Positions 17,330-26,983 are shown, counted from the first letter of the stretch. The stretch: DNA of 44,747 nt from Oribacterium sp. P6A1 (GCF_000702885.1 NZ_JNKO01000022.1:1-44747); one strand, 5' to 3'. Translations and numbers: made by a program. Notes: generated by a model from the sequence alone, not told the origin.

Positions 17330-18649
17330 TTGAAAAAAGATAAATGGGACATTCAGATACGCTGGGGCATTACAGTCTTTTTAACATTAAGCTGCACGGC
17401 TCTGGTCATCATGGCAATTCAGAATTTCGCCACAGTCCGGGAAGGCTTTTCCAAACTGTTCGATATACTCACACCTATAATATACGGAATAGTGATGGCT
17501 TATCTTCTTAATCCAGTCTATGATTTCGTATTCAGATATACAAAGAAATTTCTGGATAAGATTCTGGATAAGACCAGACTTGAAAAGATGTCAGACAGCA
17601 TGTCAAAAACAGCCGGAACCATAGCAGCAGTCCTGTTTCTGCTCTTATTGATCATAGGCCTGGTATCCATGATCATACCTGAGCTTCACAAATCACTGCT
17701 GACCCTGTCATATTCGCTTCCCTCAAACCTTAATAAAATATATGCCAACATCATGAAGGTGCTTGATGAAAATCCGGAGATTGCAGGTTATCTCAGTCAG
17801 TCATTCAGTGATGCCTACAAGTTCATAAATAACTTTTCTTTTGAACAGCTGATGCCGAATTTCAGAAACCTTGCATCATTGCTTGCATCCCTTGCGCCTC
17901 TTGGATCCGGAATCTGGTCCATGGTCAACTGGGTGAAGAATATCATAATCGGTGTCATCGTAATGATATATCTTTTGAACACCAAAGGTACTCTGGCGGT
18001 AGGGGCAAAGAAAATCATCTATGCGGTATTTTCGGAAAAAATAGGAAAGACCATGCTGGATACCTTTCATGAAATAGACGAGATGTTCGGTGGCTTTATA
18101 CTTGGAAAGATCATAGATTCACTTATCATAGGCGTGATATGCTTCATAGTTCTTTCCATCATGAATATGCCGTACACCATGCTGGTATCCGTAATTGTAG
18201 GCATTACCAACATCATTCCGTTTTTCGGACCTTTCATCGGAGCCATACCTTCCATCATACTTATACTGATTTCAAGTCCTATACAGGCACTGTATTTTGC
18301 CATTTTCATACTGATCCTTCAGCAGGTTGACGGTAATATCATCGGCCCCAGCATCCTTCACGGATCCACCGGTATCAGCAGCTTCTGGGTACTGTTTTCG
18401 ATCCTGCTCTTCGGAGGACTTTTCGGTTTTATAGGAATGATAGTGGGTGTTCCTATCTGGGGAATCATACTGAAGATGACAGAGCGTTTCACCAAAAATC
18501 TTCTTTCCAAACGACATTTGACACTTAATGAAAATGGAGATCCTGTAACAGTTCAGGATAAAACTGTTCTTGAAGAAACAGTCCATGAGACAATTGTTCA
18601 AGATGAAACTGTTCTTAAGACAATTGTTCAAGAAGAAAAAAGTCCATGA
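17330..18649 (+). CDS. AI-2E family transporter (PerM-like)
   Basis: This 439-residue polytopic membrane protein has about eight membrane segments. Its layout is typical of the family: two N-terminal segments, a long amphipathic central region (about 100-190), then a C-terminal bundle with FGGFILGKIIDSLIIG, NIIPFFGPFIGAIPS and LQQVDGNIIGPSILHGSTG. Members export AI-2, other small molecules or ions; the substrate cannot be inferred. The start is TTG 17330 with GGAGGG at 17319-17324. The C-terminal 35 residues are degenerate repeats (VQDKTVLEETV, VQDETVLKTIV, VQEE), an unusual tail. Confidence 0.9.
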   Translation: MKKDKWDIQIRWGITVFLTLSCTALVIMAIQNFATVREGFSKLFDILTPIIYGIVMAYLLNPVYDFVFRYTKKFLDKILDKTRLEKMSDSMSKTAGTIAAVLFLLLLIIGLVSMIIPELHKSLLTLSYSLPSNLNKIYANIMKVLDENPEIAGYLSQSFSDAYKFINNFSFEQLMPNFRNLASLLASLAPLGSGIWSMVNWVKNIIIGVIVMIYLLNTKGTLAVGAKKIIYAVFSEKIGKTMLDTFHEIDEMFGGFILGKIIDSLIIGVICFIVLSIMNMPYTMLVSVIVGITNIIPFFGPFIGAIPSIILILISSPIQALYFAIFILILQQVDGNIIGPSILHGSTGISSFWVLFSILLFGGLFGFIGMIVGVPIWGIILKMTERFTKNLLSKRHLTLNENGDPVTVQDKTVLEETVHETIVQDETVLKTIVQEEKSP

Positions 18650-18776
18650 TGAGAATGCTCATGATGAAAAATACCCGACAGCTAAAAGTTCCTGAAGAAA
18701 CTGATCGCGGATAAAAATATTTATGAAGCAAAATACATAATACCGGTTCCCGGAAACCGGTTTTAAAAGCGTCTTA

Positions 18777-18819
18777 AACTCAGCCATCAGCCTTAGAGCC
18801 TGTATGGCTGAGTTTTTTT
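18777..18819 (+). terminator. Terminator after AI-2E transporter gene
   Basis: AAACTCAGCCAT (18777-18788) pairs with ATGGCTGAGTTT (18804-18815) and runs into a T7 tract. A smaller hairpin (ACCGGTT / AACCGGT, 18742-18761) with TTTT precedes it. Confidence 0.88.
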
Positions 18820-18881
18820 CTGCCCGATTTTCATGGGAAGAAGCGAACAGTATCCGGGGCTTCATGTCACGTGTCATCTTG

Positions 18882-18909
18882 TTGCAAAACCTCAATTCTA
18901 ATGTATAAT
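18882..18909 (+). promoter_or_regulatory. kduI promoter
   Basis: TTGCAA (18882-18887) and TATAAT (18904-18909) lie 16 bases apart, 36 bases before the kduI start. Confidence 0.65.
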
Positions 18910-18945
18910 TAATAAGGTTTAACTTTGTTAATTCAGGAGGCTTTT

Positions 18946-19791
18946 ATGGATATTCGTTATAGCGCTAATCAGAAAGACGTAAAGAGATATACGACTGAAG
19001 AACTCCGCAATGAGTTTTTGATCACCGGACTTTATAAGCCCGATGAAGTAGTAGCCGTTTATTCGCATGTAGACCGTATGGTTACCTTTGGCTGTATGCC
19101 GGTGGAGGAGACAGTGCCTCTGGACAAAGGAATAGACTGCTGGCATAATTTCGGTACACACTATGTACTGGAACGCCGCGAAATAGGTATCTTTAACATT
19201 GGCGAAGGCAACGGAAAGATTTCTGTAGACGGAACAGTTTACAGCCTTGGATACAAGGATTGTCTCTACATCACTATGGGAGCAAAGGAAGTTCTTTTCT
19301 CATCAGATGACAAGAACAAGCCTGCAAAGTTTTATATGGTATCGGCTCCCGCACATGTAAGCTATGAAACAAAGCTTATCACCATGGCGGAGGCAAATCA
19401 CAGGCCCTGTGGTGAGCCGGAGCTTGCAAACCAGCGTGTGATCAATCAGTTCATTCATCCTGATGTACTGAAAACAGCCCAGCTCAGTATGGGAATGACA
19501 GAACTTAAACCGGGTTCGGTATGGAACACCATGCCATGCCATACACATGAGAGACGTATGGAGATTTATACATATTTTGAGGTTCCGGAGGATCAGGTTG
19601 TTTTCCATTTTATGGGAGAGCCTCAGGAGACAAGACACATCGTTATGCGTAATTACGATGCCGTAATCTCACCTTCATGGTCCATACATTGTGCATCCGC
19701 TACACATAACTATACATTTATCTGGGCAATGGGCGGTGAAAATCAGGAATTTGACGATATGGACAACATATACACACCTGATTTAAGATAA
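18946..19791 (+). CDS. kduI: 5-dehydro-4-deoxy-D-glucuronate isomerase (KduI)
   Basis: This 281-residue cupin isomerase converts 4-deoxy-L-threo-5-hexosulose uronate to 2,5-diketo-3-deoxygluconate in breakdown of unsaturated uronates from pectin or glycosaminoglycans. The zinc-site motif TMPCHTHERRMEIYTYF supplies two His and a Glu, and a further His lies in SWSIHCASATHNY. The C-terminal GGENQEFDDMD segment is diagnostic. ATG 18946 is set by AGGAGG at 18935-18940. The gene stands alone with its own promoter; no other pectin or uronate genes are in the window, so the rest of the pathway must lie elsewhere. Confidence 0.95.
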   Translation: MDIRYSANQKDVKRYTTEELRNEFLITGLYKPDEVVAVYSHVDRMVTFGCMPVEETVPLDKGIDCWHNFGTHYVLERREIGIFNIGEGNGKISVDGTVYSLGYKDCLYITMGAKEVLFSSDDKNKPAKFYMVSAPAHVSYETKLITMAEANHRPCGEPELANQRVINQFIHPDVLKTAQLSMGMTELKPGSVWNTMPCHTHERRMEIYTYFEVPEDQVVFHFMGEPQETRHIVMRNYDAVISPSWSIHCASATHNYTFIWAMGGENQEFDDMDNIYTPDLR

Positions 19792-19808
19792 TATTCTGTA
19801 GATGATGA

Positions 19809-19827
19809 TATGCCGCAACAGCGGTAT
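19809..19827 (+). terminator. Weak hairpin after kduI
   Basis: ATGCCGC-AACA-GCGGTAT-like pairing is followed, after a gap, by a T-rich stretch (ATTTATTTTTT). It is a plausible weak terminator between kduI and the SEC-C gene. Confidence 0.45.
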
Positions 19828-19881
19828 TCACATATATTTATTTTTTGAAAGAAACCCCCTTTGGGGGTAAGGAGAAATTTT

Positions 19882-20436
19882 ATGGCAACATTACTTGAAA
19901 CCTGGAGAACCCAGGCTTACGGCAACGGACTTTCAAAGGCAGAGCAGGAGCAGCTCTGGCAGGAGTATTTCGCACTTGAGAAAGGCTTCTACGAGGAAAT
20001 CCTCAAGGATCCTTCACATGTATATGAGGGAACAGTAAAGGAACTTGCTGATCATTTCCATATTGATGTATTCCACTTCACAGGTGTACTTGACGGTATC
20101 GATGAGTCACTCAAGGGATATCACAATCCTATCGACTCAATGGACGAGAACACTCAGGTTAAGATCGAGATCGATCCTGAGAAGCTTTACTACAACATGG
20201 TAGAGGCAAAGGCAAGCTGGCTCTATGGTCTTCCTGCATGGGAGTCTATCCTTTCAGAGGAGAAGCGCCATGAGCTTTACCGTCAGCAGAAGGCATCCGG
20301 CACCATTCGTCGTGAAGGCAAGAAGATCTACCCTAACGATCAGTGCCCATGCGGTTCAGGAAAGAAGTACAAGAAGTGTCATATGCGCATCGATCAGGAA
20401 AATGAGCTCAAGGCAATGGCCGGAGCTAATCAGTAA
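19882..20436 (+). CDS. SEC-C metal-binding motif protein
   Basis: This 184-residue protein ends in a SEC-C zinc motif (CPCGSGKKYKKCH, about 155-168), as in the tail of SecA. The upstream part (MATLLETWRTQAYGNGLSK...) is helical and acidic, and is a conserved but uncharacterised Firmicutes family. ATG 19882 is fixed by AAGGAG at 19869-19874. A perfect hairpin ACCCCC-TTT-GGGGGT (19854-19868) abuts that ribosome site. The stop overlaps the hslO start by one base (TAATG), so it is translationally coupled to the redox chaperone Hsp33. A role in proteostasis is inferred only from that linkage. Confidence 0.85.
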   Translation: MATLLETWRTQAYGNGLSKAEQEQLWQEYFALEKGFYEEILKDPSHVYEGTVKELADHFHIDVFHFTGVLDGIDESLKGYHNPIDSMDENTQVKIEIDPEKLYYNMVEAKASWLYGLPAWESILSEEKRHELYRQQKASGTIRREGKKIYPNDQCPCGSGKKYKKCHMRIDQENELKAMAGANQ

Positions 20437-21377
20437 TGTCTGATAAGATTCGTGTAAATACAAGTGCCGGTGAGGAGGTTAATGCTTCCACCGGCACTTA
20501 TCATGATTATGTGGTCAGAGCAACTGCCTCCAACGGTCTGATACGTGCATTTGCATGTACAACAAGGAATCTTGTGGAAGAGTGCAGAAAAACTCACAAT
20601 ACTTTTCCTATATGCACAGCAGCCATCGGAAGACTAATGAGCTCAGCTCTGATGATGGGTGTAGACCTGAAGGGTGCAAGATCTGTGATCACATTGACAG
20701 TCAAAGGCGAAGGACCCATAAAGGGCCTTACAGCCACAGCTGATAATCTTGGAAACGTTAAAGGCTTTGTTTCAAATCCCAACGTTCTGCTTCCGCCCAA
20801 CGAGTCAGGTCATCTCAATGTCGGAGGTGCTATCGGACAGGGCAAGCTCAGTGTTATCAAGGATATCGGTCTCAGGGAGCCTTATATCGGTTCCGTTGAT
20901 CTTCAGACAGGTGAGATAGCAGAGGATCTTACTTACTATTTTGCTGTTTCCGAGCAGATACCTTCATCTGTAGGTCTCGGGGTTCTCATGAACAAGAACA
21001 ACACAGTAAAACAGGCCGGTGGTTTCATCATACAGCTTATGCCTGATGCCACAGAAGATGTGATCTCAAAGCTTGAGGCAAAACTCAACGGTATAAAGTC
21101 TGTTACAAGCATGCTTGATGAGGGAATGACACCTGAAGAAATGCTTCATTTCATTCTTGGGGATATGGATCTTGAGATAAATGATCATATACCTGTACAG
21201 TTCCACTGTAACTGCAGCCGTGACAAGGTTTCAAAGGCCCTTATCTCATTGGGCAAAAAGGAATTGAAGCAGCTGATAGAGGACGGAAAGCCTCAGGATG
21301 TATTCTGCGATTACTGCGAGAAGCACTATAGCTTTTCCACAGCAGAACTGCAAAAATTGTATGACAATGCAAAGTGA
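20436..21377 (+). CDS. hslO: Hsp33 redox-regulated chaperone
   Basis: This 313-residue holdase is activated when oxidation releases zinc from its C-terminal cysteines. The four cysteines are present in the family pattern: FHCNCSRDK (CxC) and VFCDYCEKHY (CxxC). The N-terminal core shows the usual SNGLIRAFACTTRNLVEE, GLTATADNLGNVKGFVSNP and AVSEQIPSSVGLGV segments. The length is normal (about 290-310). It is coupled to the upstream SEC-C gene. A candidate terminator is not obvious in the T-rich gap that follows. Confidence 0.95.
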   Translation: MSDKIRVNTSAGEEVNASTGTYHDYVVRATASNGLIRAFACTTRNLVEECRKTHNTFPICTAAIGRLMSSALMMGVDLKGARSVITLTVKGEGPIKGLTATADNLGNVKGFVSNPNVLLPPNESGHLNVGGAIGQGKLSVIKDIGLREPYIGSVDLQTGEIAEDLTYYFAVSEQIPSSVGLGVLMNKNNTVKQAGGFIIQLMPDATEDVISKLEAKLNGIKSVTSMLDEGMTPEEMLHFILGDMDLEINDHIPVQFHCNCSRDKVSKALISLGKKELKQLIEDGKPQDVFCDYCEKHYSFSTAELQKLYDNAK

Positions 21378-21468
21378 TTTTATTAAAATTGCTGGCATAA
21401 TTTAGTGATATTTATTTTTATTATACCTGGTTAAATAAAAAATGTATGTCAAGTTGTACGACATTTGA

Positions 21469-21497
21469 TTGACCTCGATTTTTGTTTATGCTAAGAT
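21469..21497 (+). promoter_or_regulatory. csp promoter
   Basis: TTGACC (21469-21474) and TAAGAT (21492-21497) are 17 bases apart. The roughly 45-base leader to the cold-shock gene is compatible with a structured csp 5' UTR. Confidence 0.6.
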
Positions 21498-21547
21498 TGT
21501 TCCTGTTGCAGAAATAATTCTGCAGGTACTTTATGGAGGTATATACA

Positions 21548-21745
21548 ATGAAGGGTACAGTTAAGTGGTTCAACAATCAGAAGGGTTATGGTTTCATTTC
21601 TGATGAAGCTGGCAAGGACGTTTTCGTTCACTATTCAGGACTTGCAGGTGATGGATTCAAGTCACTTGAAGAGGGCCAGAATGTAGAATTCAACGTTCAG
21701 GATGGCGCTAAGGGACCTCAGGCAGTAAACGTAATTAAGCTTTAA
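21548..21745 (+). CDS. Cold-shock protein (CspA/B family)
   Basis: This 65-residue single cold-shock domain, an OB-fold RNA chaperone, has RNP1 KGYGFI and RNP2 VFVHYS intact and an N-terminal [13 protein letters not shown] 21548 follows GGAGG (21535-21539); an earlier in-frame ATG overlaps that ribosome site and is less likely. It is monocistronic, with its own promoter and a hairpin terminator about 75 bases after the stop. Confidence 0.96.
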   Translation: MKGTVKWFNNQKGYGFISDEAGKDVFVHYSGLAGDGFKSLEEGQNVEFNVQDGAKGPQAVNVIKL

Positions 21746-21820
21746 TTTTTAGATTTCAGAGTACCTTAATTGTAATTAATATATTATTTGCAAGAAAAGT
21801 ATAGAGAACTAAATGAAAGC

Positions 21821-21862
21821 AAGCGGTATCCATCCGGATACCGCTTTTACTTTGCATTTTTT
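21821..21862 (+). terminator. csp terminator
   Basis: AAGCGGTATCC (21821-21831) and GGATACCGCTT (21836-21846) form an 11-bp stem with loop ATCC, followed by a T-rich stretch. Its presence argues against starting the next gene at the ATG at 21813. Confidence 0.8.
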
Positions 21863-21938
21863 GTATTTAAAGAAAAACCGGTACGGTCATATGCACATTA
21901 CCTTGCAGAGAGCTGTACCGTCAATTATAATAACCGTT

Positions 21939-22448
21939 ATGAAAATGACATCGAAAAAAACAAGTTTATACGGCATGCTTCTTGCCCTGGCAATGATACT
22001 CAGCTATGTAGAAGCGCTTATTCCAATTAATATAGGAGTTCCCGGAGTCAAGCTGGGATTACCGAATATAGTTACGGTTATAGGTCTGTATTCTCTGGGA
22101 CCTGTACCTACACTTATCATCAGCTTTCTCCGTATCATTCTGGTGAGCTTTATGTTTGGCAATACCATGACCCTTGCATATTCCATTTCGGGATTTGCCC
22201 TCAGCTTTCTTACCATGCTTATCCTTTTAAAGATAGGGGGATTCCATATGACGGTAGTAAGTGTTACCGGCGGAGTCATGCACAATGTAGGACAGCTTAC
22301 CGCAGCCATTTTATTGCTTCACAGTGAGATACTGCTTCTTTATCTTCCTGTTCTTATGATTGCAGGTGTAACAGCAGGGGCGGTTATCGGTCTGGTATCC
22401 GGACTTGTTACAGACAGAATTCAGACTTATCTAAGAACAGTAAATTAA
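21939..22448 (+). CDS. Gx transporter family membrane protein (heptaprenyl diphosphate synthase component I-like)
   Basis: This 169-residue protein has about five membrane segments. Family features are LALAMILSYVEALIPINIGVPGVKLGLPNIVTV near the start and GGVMHNVGQLTAA in the middle. The family is often labelled heptaprenyl diphosphate synthase component I but is related to small substrate-binding membrane components; its function is not settled. Starts further upstream run through the csp terminator. ATG 21939 (MKMTSKKTS) or 21945 is most likely, though no strong ribosome site is visible. A strong terminator follows. Confidence 0.78.
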   Translation: MKMTSKKTSLYGMLLALAMILSYVEALIPINIGVPGVKLGLPNIVTVIGLYSLGPVPTLIISFLRIILVSFMFGNTMTLAYSISGFALSFLTMLILLKIGGFHMTVVSVTGGVMHNVGQLTAAILLLHSEILLLYLPVLMIAGVTAGAVIGLVSGLVTDRIQTYLRTVN

Positions 22449-22497
22449 ATATCAAAACATATATTCGTATTATTGATTTAAAATCACAGTCATGTTA

Positions 22498-22545
22498 AAA
22501 TTAACCCGGCAAACAAATGTTTGTCGGGTTAATTTATTATCATTT
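22498..22545 (+). terminator. Terminator between Gx transporter gene and uvrA
   Basis: A 17-bp stem (22498-22514 with 22519-22535, one G-T wobble, loop AAAT) is followed by a T-rich run. Confidence 0.85.
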
Positions 22546-22581
22546 TCTTTTACTTTTAATCATATAGAATATGAGGTCACT

Positions 22582-25413
22582 ATGGGTAAAAATTATATAA
22601 AAATCCGCGGTGCAAGTGAACATAATCTAAAGCATATAGATGTAGACATTCCCAGAGAAGAACTGGTAGTTATGACAGGTCTTTCCGGTTCGGGAAAGTC
22701 TTCGCTTGCTTTTGACACTATTTATGCAGAGGGTCAGCGTCGGTATATGCAGTCCCTTTCATCTTATGCCCGTCAGTTCCTTGGTCAGATGGAGAAACCA
22801 AAGGTTGACATGATAGAGGGTCTCAGTCCTGCCATTTCCATAGATCAGAAGTCGACGAACCGTAACCCCCGTTCTACAGTGGGTACCGTAACCGAGATCT
22901 ATGATTATATGCGACTGCTATATGCCCGTACAGGTGTGCCCCATTGTCCCAATTGCGGCAAGGAGATAAGACGTCAGACTGTGGATGAGATAGTTGACCA
23001 GCTTCTCACCATGGAAGAGGGCACACGTATACAGCTTCTGGCCCCCATAGTAAAGGGCAAGAAGGGCATGCATGAGAAGGTTCTGGACAGTGCGAGACGT
23101 TCAGGCTACGTACGTGTACGTATCGACGGAAATATGTACGAGCTGTCAGAGGAGATTAAACTCGAAAAAAACATTCGTCATACCATTGAGATAGTAGTGG
23201 ACCGACTGGTGATTCGTGAAGGTATAGAAAAGAGACTTGCCGATTCCATAGAACAGGTTATGCAGCTGAGTGACGGAAGACTGACTGTTGACCTGATCGG
23301 CGGTGAGCCTATCAATTTCTCCACCAGCTTTGCCTGCCCTGACTGTGGTATCTCCATAGAAGAAATCGAACCCCGAAGCTTTTCCTTCAATAACCCTTTC
23401 GGAGCCTGTCCGGAATGCTTCGGTATAGGTTACAAGATGGAATTTGACGTTGAACTTATGATTCCTGATGAGACACTCAGCATCAATCAGGGCGCAATTT
23501 CCGTAATGGGCTGGATGAATTCAAAAGATGAAGGCAGCTACACCCATGCCATGCTGAAGGCATTGGCAGAAAGATACGAATTCAGCCTCGACACTCCGTT
23601 CTGTGATCTCAGCAAAAAAGCCAGAGATATCATTATAAACGGCACCGGTGATGAAACAGTCACTGTTTACTACGAGTCACAGTTCGGAAAAGGAAATGTC
23701 CATAATGTTGCTTTCGAAGGACTCGTTGCCAATGTTGCCCGCCGATACAAGGAGTGTTTCTCTGATAAGATGAAGGTGGAGTACGAGCAGTTCATGCGCA
23801 TCACCCCCTGCCCAAGCTGCCGGGGGGCAAGATTGAAGCCTTCCAGCCTGGCGGTTACGGTAGGGGATCTGAATATTTATGATGCAACGACCCTGTCTAT
23901 AGAAAAGTTTTACAAGTGGATAACGGAACTGAATCTCACAGCCATTCAGCACAAGATAGGCGATGAGATCATTAAGGAAATCAGAAACCGTATCAGATTC
24001 ATGCTTGATGTGGGTCTTGACTATCTCACTCTTGCCCGTTCTGCCGGAACCTTGTCAGGAGGTGAGGCTCAGCGCATCCGACTTGCCACACAGATAGGTT
24101 CAGGACTTGTAGGGGTTGCATATATTCTTGATGAGCCAAGCATCGGCCTTCATCAAAGGGATAATGATCGTCTCATAGCAACGTTAAAGCATCTTCGCGA
24201 TCTGGGTAATTCTGTACTCGTTGTTGAGCACGATGAGGATACAATGCGTGCAGCGGACTATATCGTGGATATAGGCCCCGGAGCCGGATCAGAGGGCGGA
24301 GAAGTTGTCGCCACGGGAAATGTAGAAGAAATTATGGCGAATCCACGCAGTATCACAGGTCAGTACCTGAGCGGCAAGCTGAAGATCGCTGTTCCCAAAA
24401 TAAGAAGAAAGCCAACAGGCTGGATTAAAGTCGTAGGCGCAGAAGAGAACAATCTGAAAAACGTAGACGTGGATTTTCCTCTCGGAGTATTCACCTGTGT
24501 GACGGGTGTTTCAGGTTCAGGTAAATCATCTCTGGTTAATGAGATCCTTTACAAAGCCCTGGCAAAACAGCTTAACAGGGCACGAACCATCGCAGGAAAG
24601 CATAAGCGTATCGAAGGCATCAAACAGCTTGACAAGATCATCGCAATAGACCAGTCGCCAATCGGACGTACTCCACGATCCAATCCTGCAACCTATACAG
24701 GTGTCTTTGATCTCATCAGAGATTTGTTTGCAGGAACACCGGATGCCAAGGCCCACGGATACAGTAAGGGACGTTTCTCCTTCAATGTAAAGGGTGGCCG
24801 CTGCGAGGCGTGTCAGGGAGACGGTATCGTAAAGATAGAGATGAACTTCCTTCCCGATGTATATGTGCCATGTGAGATCTGTAACGGAAAAAGATTCAAC
24901 AGAGAAACTCTGGATGTCAAGTATAAAGACAAGAGCATTTACGATGTTCTGGAGATGACCGTTGAAGAAGCATTGGAATTTTTCAAGAACGTTCCAACCA
25001 TAACCAGAAAGATTCAGACACTATATGATGTGGGACTTGGTTATGTAAAGCTCGGACAGCCCAGTACTGAACTAAGTGGCGGAGAAGCACAGCGCATCAA
25101 GCTGGCAACCGAACTCAGCAGAAGACCTACCGGAAAAACCATTTACGTTCTTGATGAACCTACTACCGGACTGCACTTTGCGGATGTTCATAAGCTGGTA
25201 GTCATGCTGGATAAGCTTGCCGAAACAGGAAACACCGTTATCGTCATCGAACATAATCTTGACGTCATAAAGTGTGCGGATTACATCATAGACATGGGAC
25301 CGGAAGGCGGAGACAAGGGTGGAACCCTGATCGCAAAGGGAACCCCTGAGGAAGTCGCCAGGGTAAAAGAATCCCACACAGGACGATACATAAAACAGTA
25401 TCTCAAAAAATGA
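22582..25413 (+). CDS. uvrA: Excinuclease ABC subunit A
   Basis: This 943-residue damage-recognition ATPase of nucleotide excision repair is of normal length. Two ABC modules are intact: Walker [10 protein letters not shown] and GVSGSGKSS, signatures [12 protein letters not shown] and [12 protein letters not shown], and Walker [12 protein letters not shown] and [11 protein letters not shown]. Zinc-binding cysteines are seen in [18 protein letters not shown] and [12 protein letters not shown] 22582 ([10 protein letters not shown]) has GAGGT five bases upstream; the open frame extends 30 codons further only because it reads through the preceding terminator. No uvrB or uvrC lies nearby. Confidence 0.98.
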   Translation: MGKNYIKIRGASEHNLKHIDVDIPREELVVMTGLSGSGKSSLAFDTIYAEGQRRYMQSLSSYARQFLGQMEKPKVDMIEGLSPAISIDQKSTNRNPRSTVGTVTEIYDYMRLLYARTGVPHCPNCGKEIRRQTVDEIVDQLLTMEEGTRIQLLAPIVKGKKGMHEKVLDSARRSGYVRVRIDGNMYELSEEIKLEKNIRHTIEIVVDRLVIREGIEKRLADSIEQVMQLSDGRLTVDLIGGEPINFSTSFACPDCGISIEEIEPRSFSFNNPFGACPECFGIGYKMEFDVELMIPDETLSINQGAISVMGWMNSKDEGSYTHAMLKALAERYEFSLDTPFCDLSKKARDIIINGTGDETVTVYYESQFGKGNVHNVAFEGLVANVARRYKECFSDKMKVEYEQFMRITPCPSCRGARLKPSSLAVTVGDLNIYDATTLSIEKFYKWITELNLTAIQHKIGDEIIKEIRNRIRFMLDVGLDYLTLARSAGTLSGGEAQRIRLATQIGSGLVGVAYILDEPSIGLHQRDNDRLIATLKHLRDLGNSVLVVEHDEDTMRAADYIVDIGPGAGSEGGEVVATGNVEEIMANPRSITGQYLSGKLKIAVPKIRRKPTGWIKVVGAEENNLKNVDVDFPLGVFTCVTGVSGSGKSSLVNEILYKALAKQLNRARTIAGKHKRIEGIKQLDKIIAIDQSPIGRTPRSNPATYTGVFDLIRDLFAGTPDAKAHGYSKGRFSFNVKGGRCEACQGDGIVKIEMNFLPDVYVPCEICNGKRFNRETLDVKYKDKSIYDVLEMTVEEALEFFKNVPTITRKIQTLYDVGLGYVKLGQPSTELSGGEAQRIKLATELSRRPTGKTIYVLDEPTTGLHFADVHKLVVMLDKLAETGNTVIVIEHNLDVIKCADYIIDMGPEGGDKGGTLIAKGTPEEVARVKESHTGRYIKQYLKK

Positions 25414-25509
25414 GGGATTAGATTTTTAAAATATGCGGTGAGTGTCAAAAGTCCACATCGAAACATTCCGTGCGGAGTACTCTCACTTATATCAAGATAT
25501 GTATAAGAA

Positions 25510-25580
25510 AAAAGGTGATCACAGTCATAAATGTGTATCCGGGATTCCGGGTACTTATCACTCTGTGACCACCTTTTATT
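25510..25580 (+). terminator. Long-stem terminator after uvrA
   Basis: AAAAGGTG plus TCACAG (25510-25524) pair with CTGTGA plus CACCTTTT (25563-25577), with one A-C mismatch. An inner hairpin CCGG-GATT-CCGG lies in the long loop. It could stop transcription from either side. The 96 bases between the uvrA stop and this stem hold no gene. Confidence 0.6.
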
Positions 25581-25703
25581 AACAAATTAATTTATCTGAC
25601 ATGACCATCCTCTGTGTCATGCCTGTAGGCACTGATCTAAAACTTCACAGATTCATACCGGTTCTGTCGATAATATATGCTTCAGCGTCTCATGGCTTAA
25701 CAC

Positions 25704-26207
25704 TTACCAATAATTGTTGTTATTTCTTTCAGCAATATCACGTTCCGAAGCTGTGTATCCGGTACGACCTGCATTATTTAAACCCAAGGGCTTAGGAATA
25801 TTCCTTCTGTCATTAATCTGAGCACTCTTATAAATATCAGATTTAAAAATCTCAGCACGAATGTTTTCCACAAGTTCAGCGAGATTCTTATCTGTAGTAC
25901 TTAAAGTTCCTGAATCAGCATTACCGCTGTAAATGGCATTTGCATCCATATTCAGTGCATGCATCAATATCACTATCTGACTGTTGTTAGGATGTTTACC
26001 GTTCAGATTATTTTCAAACTGCGAGATCATGACCGTAGGAATACCGGTTATATCCGAAAGATCCTGCTGAGTGTACCCAAGCTCCAGTCTGCGTCTTGCG
26101 ATATTCTTACCGAGAATCTTCCAATCAAAACGATAACTGGCATTGTTATAAATCGGGTCCTCTGTGTATGTTTTTATATGCTTAGCTCGTCTTTTAATGA
26201 TCCCCAT
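25704..26207 (-). CDS. XRE-family transcriptional regulator
   Basis: This 167-residue DNA-binding protein has a classic five-helix HTH at about 31-95: LGKNIARRRLELGYTQQDLSDITGIPTVMISQFENN. The C-terminal half is a charged, unrecognised domain ending in an Asn run. ATG at 26207 follows AAGGAG (26216-26221 on the minus strand). It is transcribed away from tmRNA. Two direct copies of TCGGTATA (26268-26275 and 26289-26296, 21 bp apart) lie upstream and may be its own operator. It is not linked to a recognisable target operon. Confidence 0.88.
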   Translation of the reverse strand: MGIIKRRAKHIKTYTEDPIYNNASYRFDWKILGKNIARRRLELGYTQQDLSDITGIPTVMISQFENNLNGKHPNNSQIVILMHALNMDANAIYSGNADSGTLSTTDKNLAELVENIRAEIFKSDIYKSAQINDRRNIPKPLGLNNAGRTGYTASERDIAERNNNNYW

Positions 26208-26448
26208 ACCTTTTTTCTCCTTATGCCTGAATTTTAAGCGAAGATATGGAAATAAAACATTTTCTAATCGGTATATCTATATAGCTATTCGGTATACTTA
26301 GATAAAATTTATTTAGCTTGCAGCATAATATAAGGAATATAACTATACATATTTAGTTAAATATATGCCAGTAGATAGCTATTTATTCATGAACCGAAAA
26401 AAAACAACAAGAGAAAGGTAAAAGAACAAATTATAAACTGACGGTTTA

Positions 26449-26477
26449 TTTACAAATGAGTTTTTATAAGCTATGAT
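26449..26477 (+). promoter_or_regulatory. tmRNA promoter
   Basis: TTTACA (26449-26454) and TATGAT (26472-26477) are 17 bases apart, 13 bases before the mature 5' end. Confidence 0.6.
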
Positions 26478-26489
26478 GTTCAGGTATAA

Positions 26490-26832
26490 GGGCTAGTACC
26501 GGTTTCGACGGGGACGATGCAGCTTTAGAAGCTATCCGAAAGACAGTCGCGTTAAACTTCAAACTTAAATATAAACGCTAACGAAACAAGTTACGCATAC
26601 GCAGCTTAATTGCTGCGTGGTCAGCCTCATTGCACTCACACTTTGAGAATCTGGCCTCGATTATGTGAGAAACGACTTCAGGAACTCCTCTACCTGATGG
26701 GCGTATAAGAGGATACCGGTCGTGTAAAGACGTGCACATCTTCTACACGGTGGGGAATCTCCGAAGTGTACTATGATAGTAGAAGGAGAGGGAATTTGTT
26801 TTCGGACACGGGTTCGACTCCCGTCTGGTCCA
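26490..26832 (+). ncRNA. ssrA: Transfer-messenger RNA (tmRNA)
   Basis: The 5' acceptor strand GGGCTAG plus the GTTTCGACGGGGAC tRNA-like segment pair with the 3' half, which has the T-arm GGGTTCGACTCCC and CTGGTCC. The tag frame (26577-26609) starts at GCT after TAAAC and encodes ANETSYAYAA followed by TAA; with the charged alanine the tag is AANETSYAYAA, ending in the expected hydrophobic Ala-Ala. Four pseudoknot-like segments fill the middle. CCA is not encoded after discriminator A26832. It rescues stalled ribosomes with SmpB, which is not in this window. Confidence 0.97.
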
Positions 26833-26845
26833 CTTTACAAGAAAT

Positions 26846-26897
26846 GGCGGAATACCTAGAGGAATGGCTTATTTCCTAGGTTTCCGCCTATTTTTTA
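26846..26897 (+). terminator. tmRNA terminator
   Basis: GGCGGAA and CCTAG (26846-26859) pair with CTAGG and TTCCGCC (26876-26888), followed by a T6 tract. Confidence 0.8.
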
Positions 26898-26950
26898 TCT
26901 ACGTCGAGGTGGGTGAAAAAACGGTTCAGATTGGTAAAAAAACTAAAAAA

Positions 26951-26983
26951 TTGCCCACGAAATTGCCCACGGATTTACCCACG
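26951..26983. repeat. Three 12-bp-period direct repeats (integrase arm-site-like) past tmRNA
   Basis: TTGCCCACG occurs at 26951 and 26963, and TTACCCACG at 26975, exactly 12 bp apart. Phased short repeats next to the 3' end of ssrA, a classic integration site, resemble arm-type binding sites of a tyrosine integrase. The rest of 26898-27364 holds no gene; only short leftover frames are seen. Confidence 0.45.

Noticed and set aside
17231-25453. Exact 16-mer shared by 17231-17246 and 25438-25453 (inverted relative orientation)
   Set aside because: With about 45 kb on two strands, roughly half of such a pair is expected by chance, and the flanks do not match, so it is not claimed as a repeat family.
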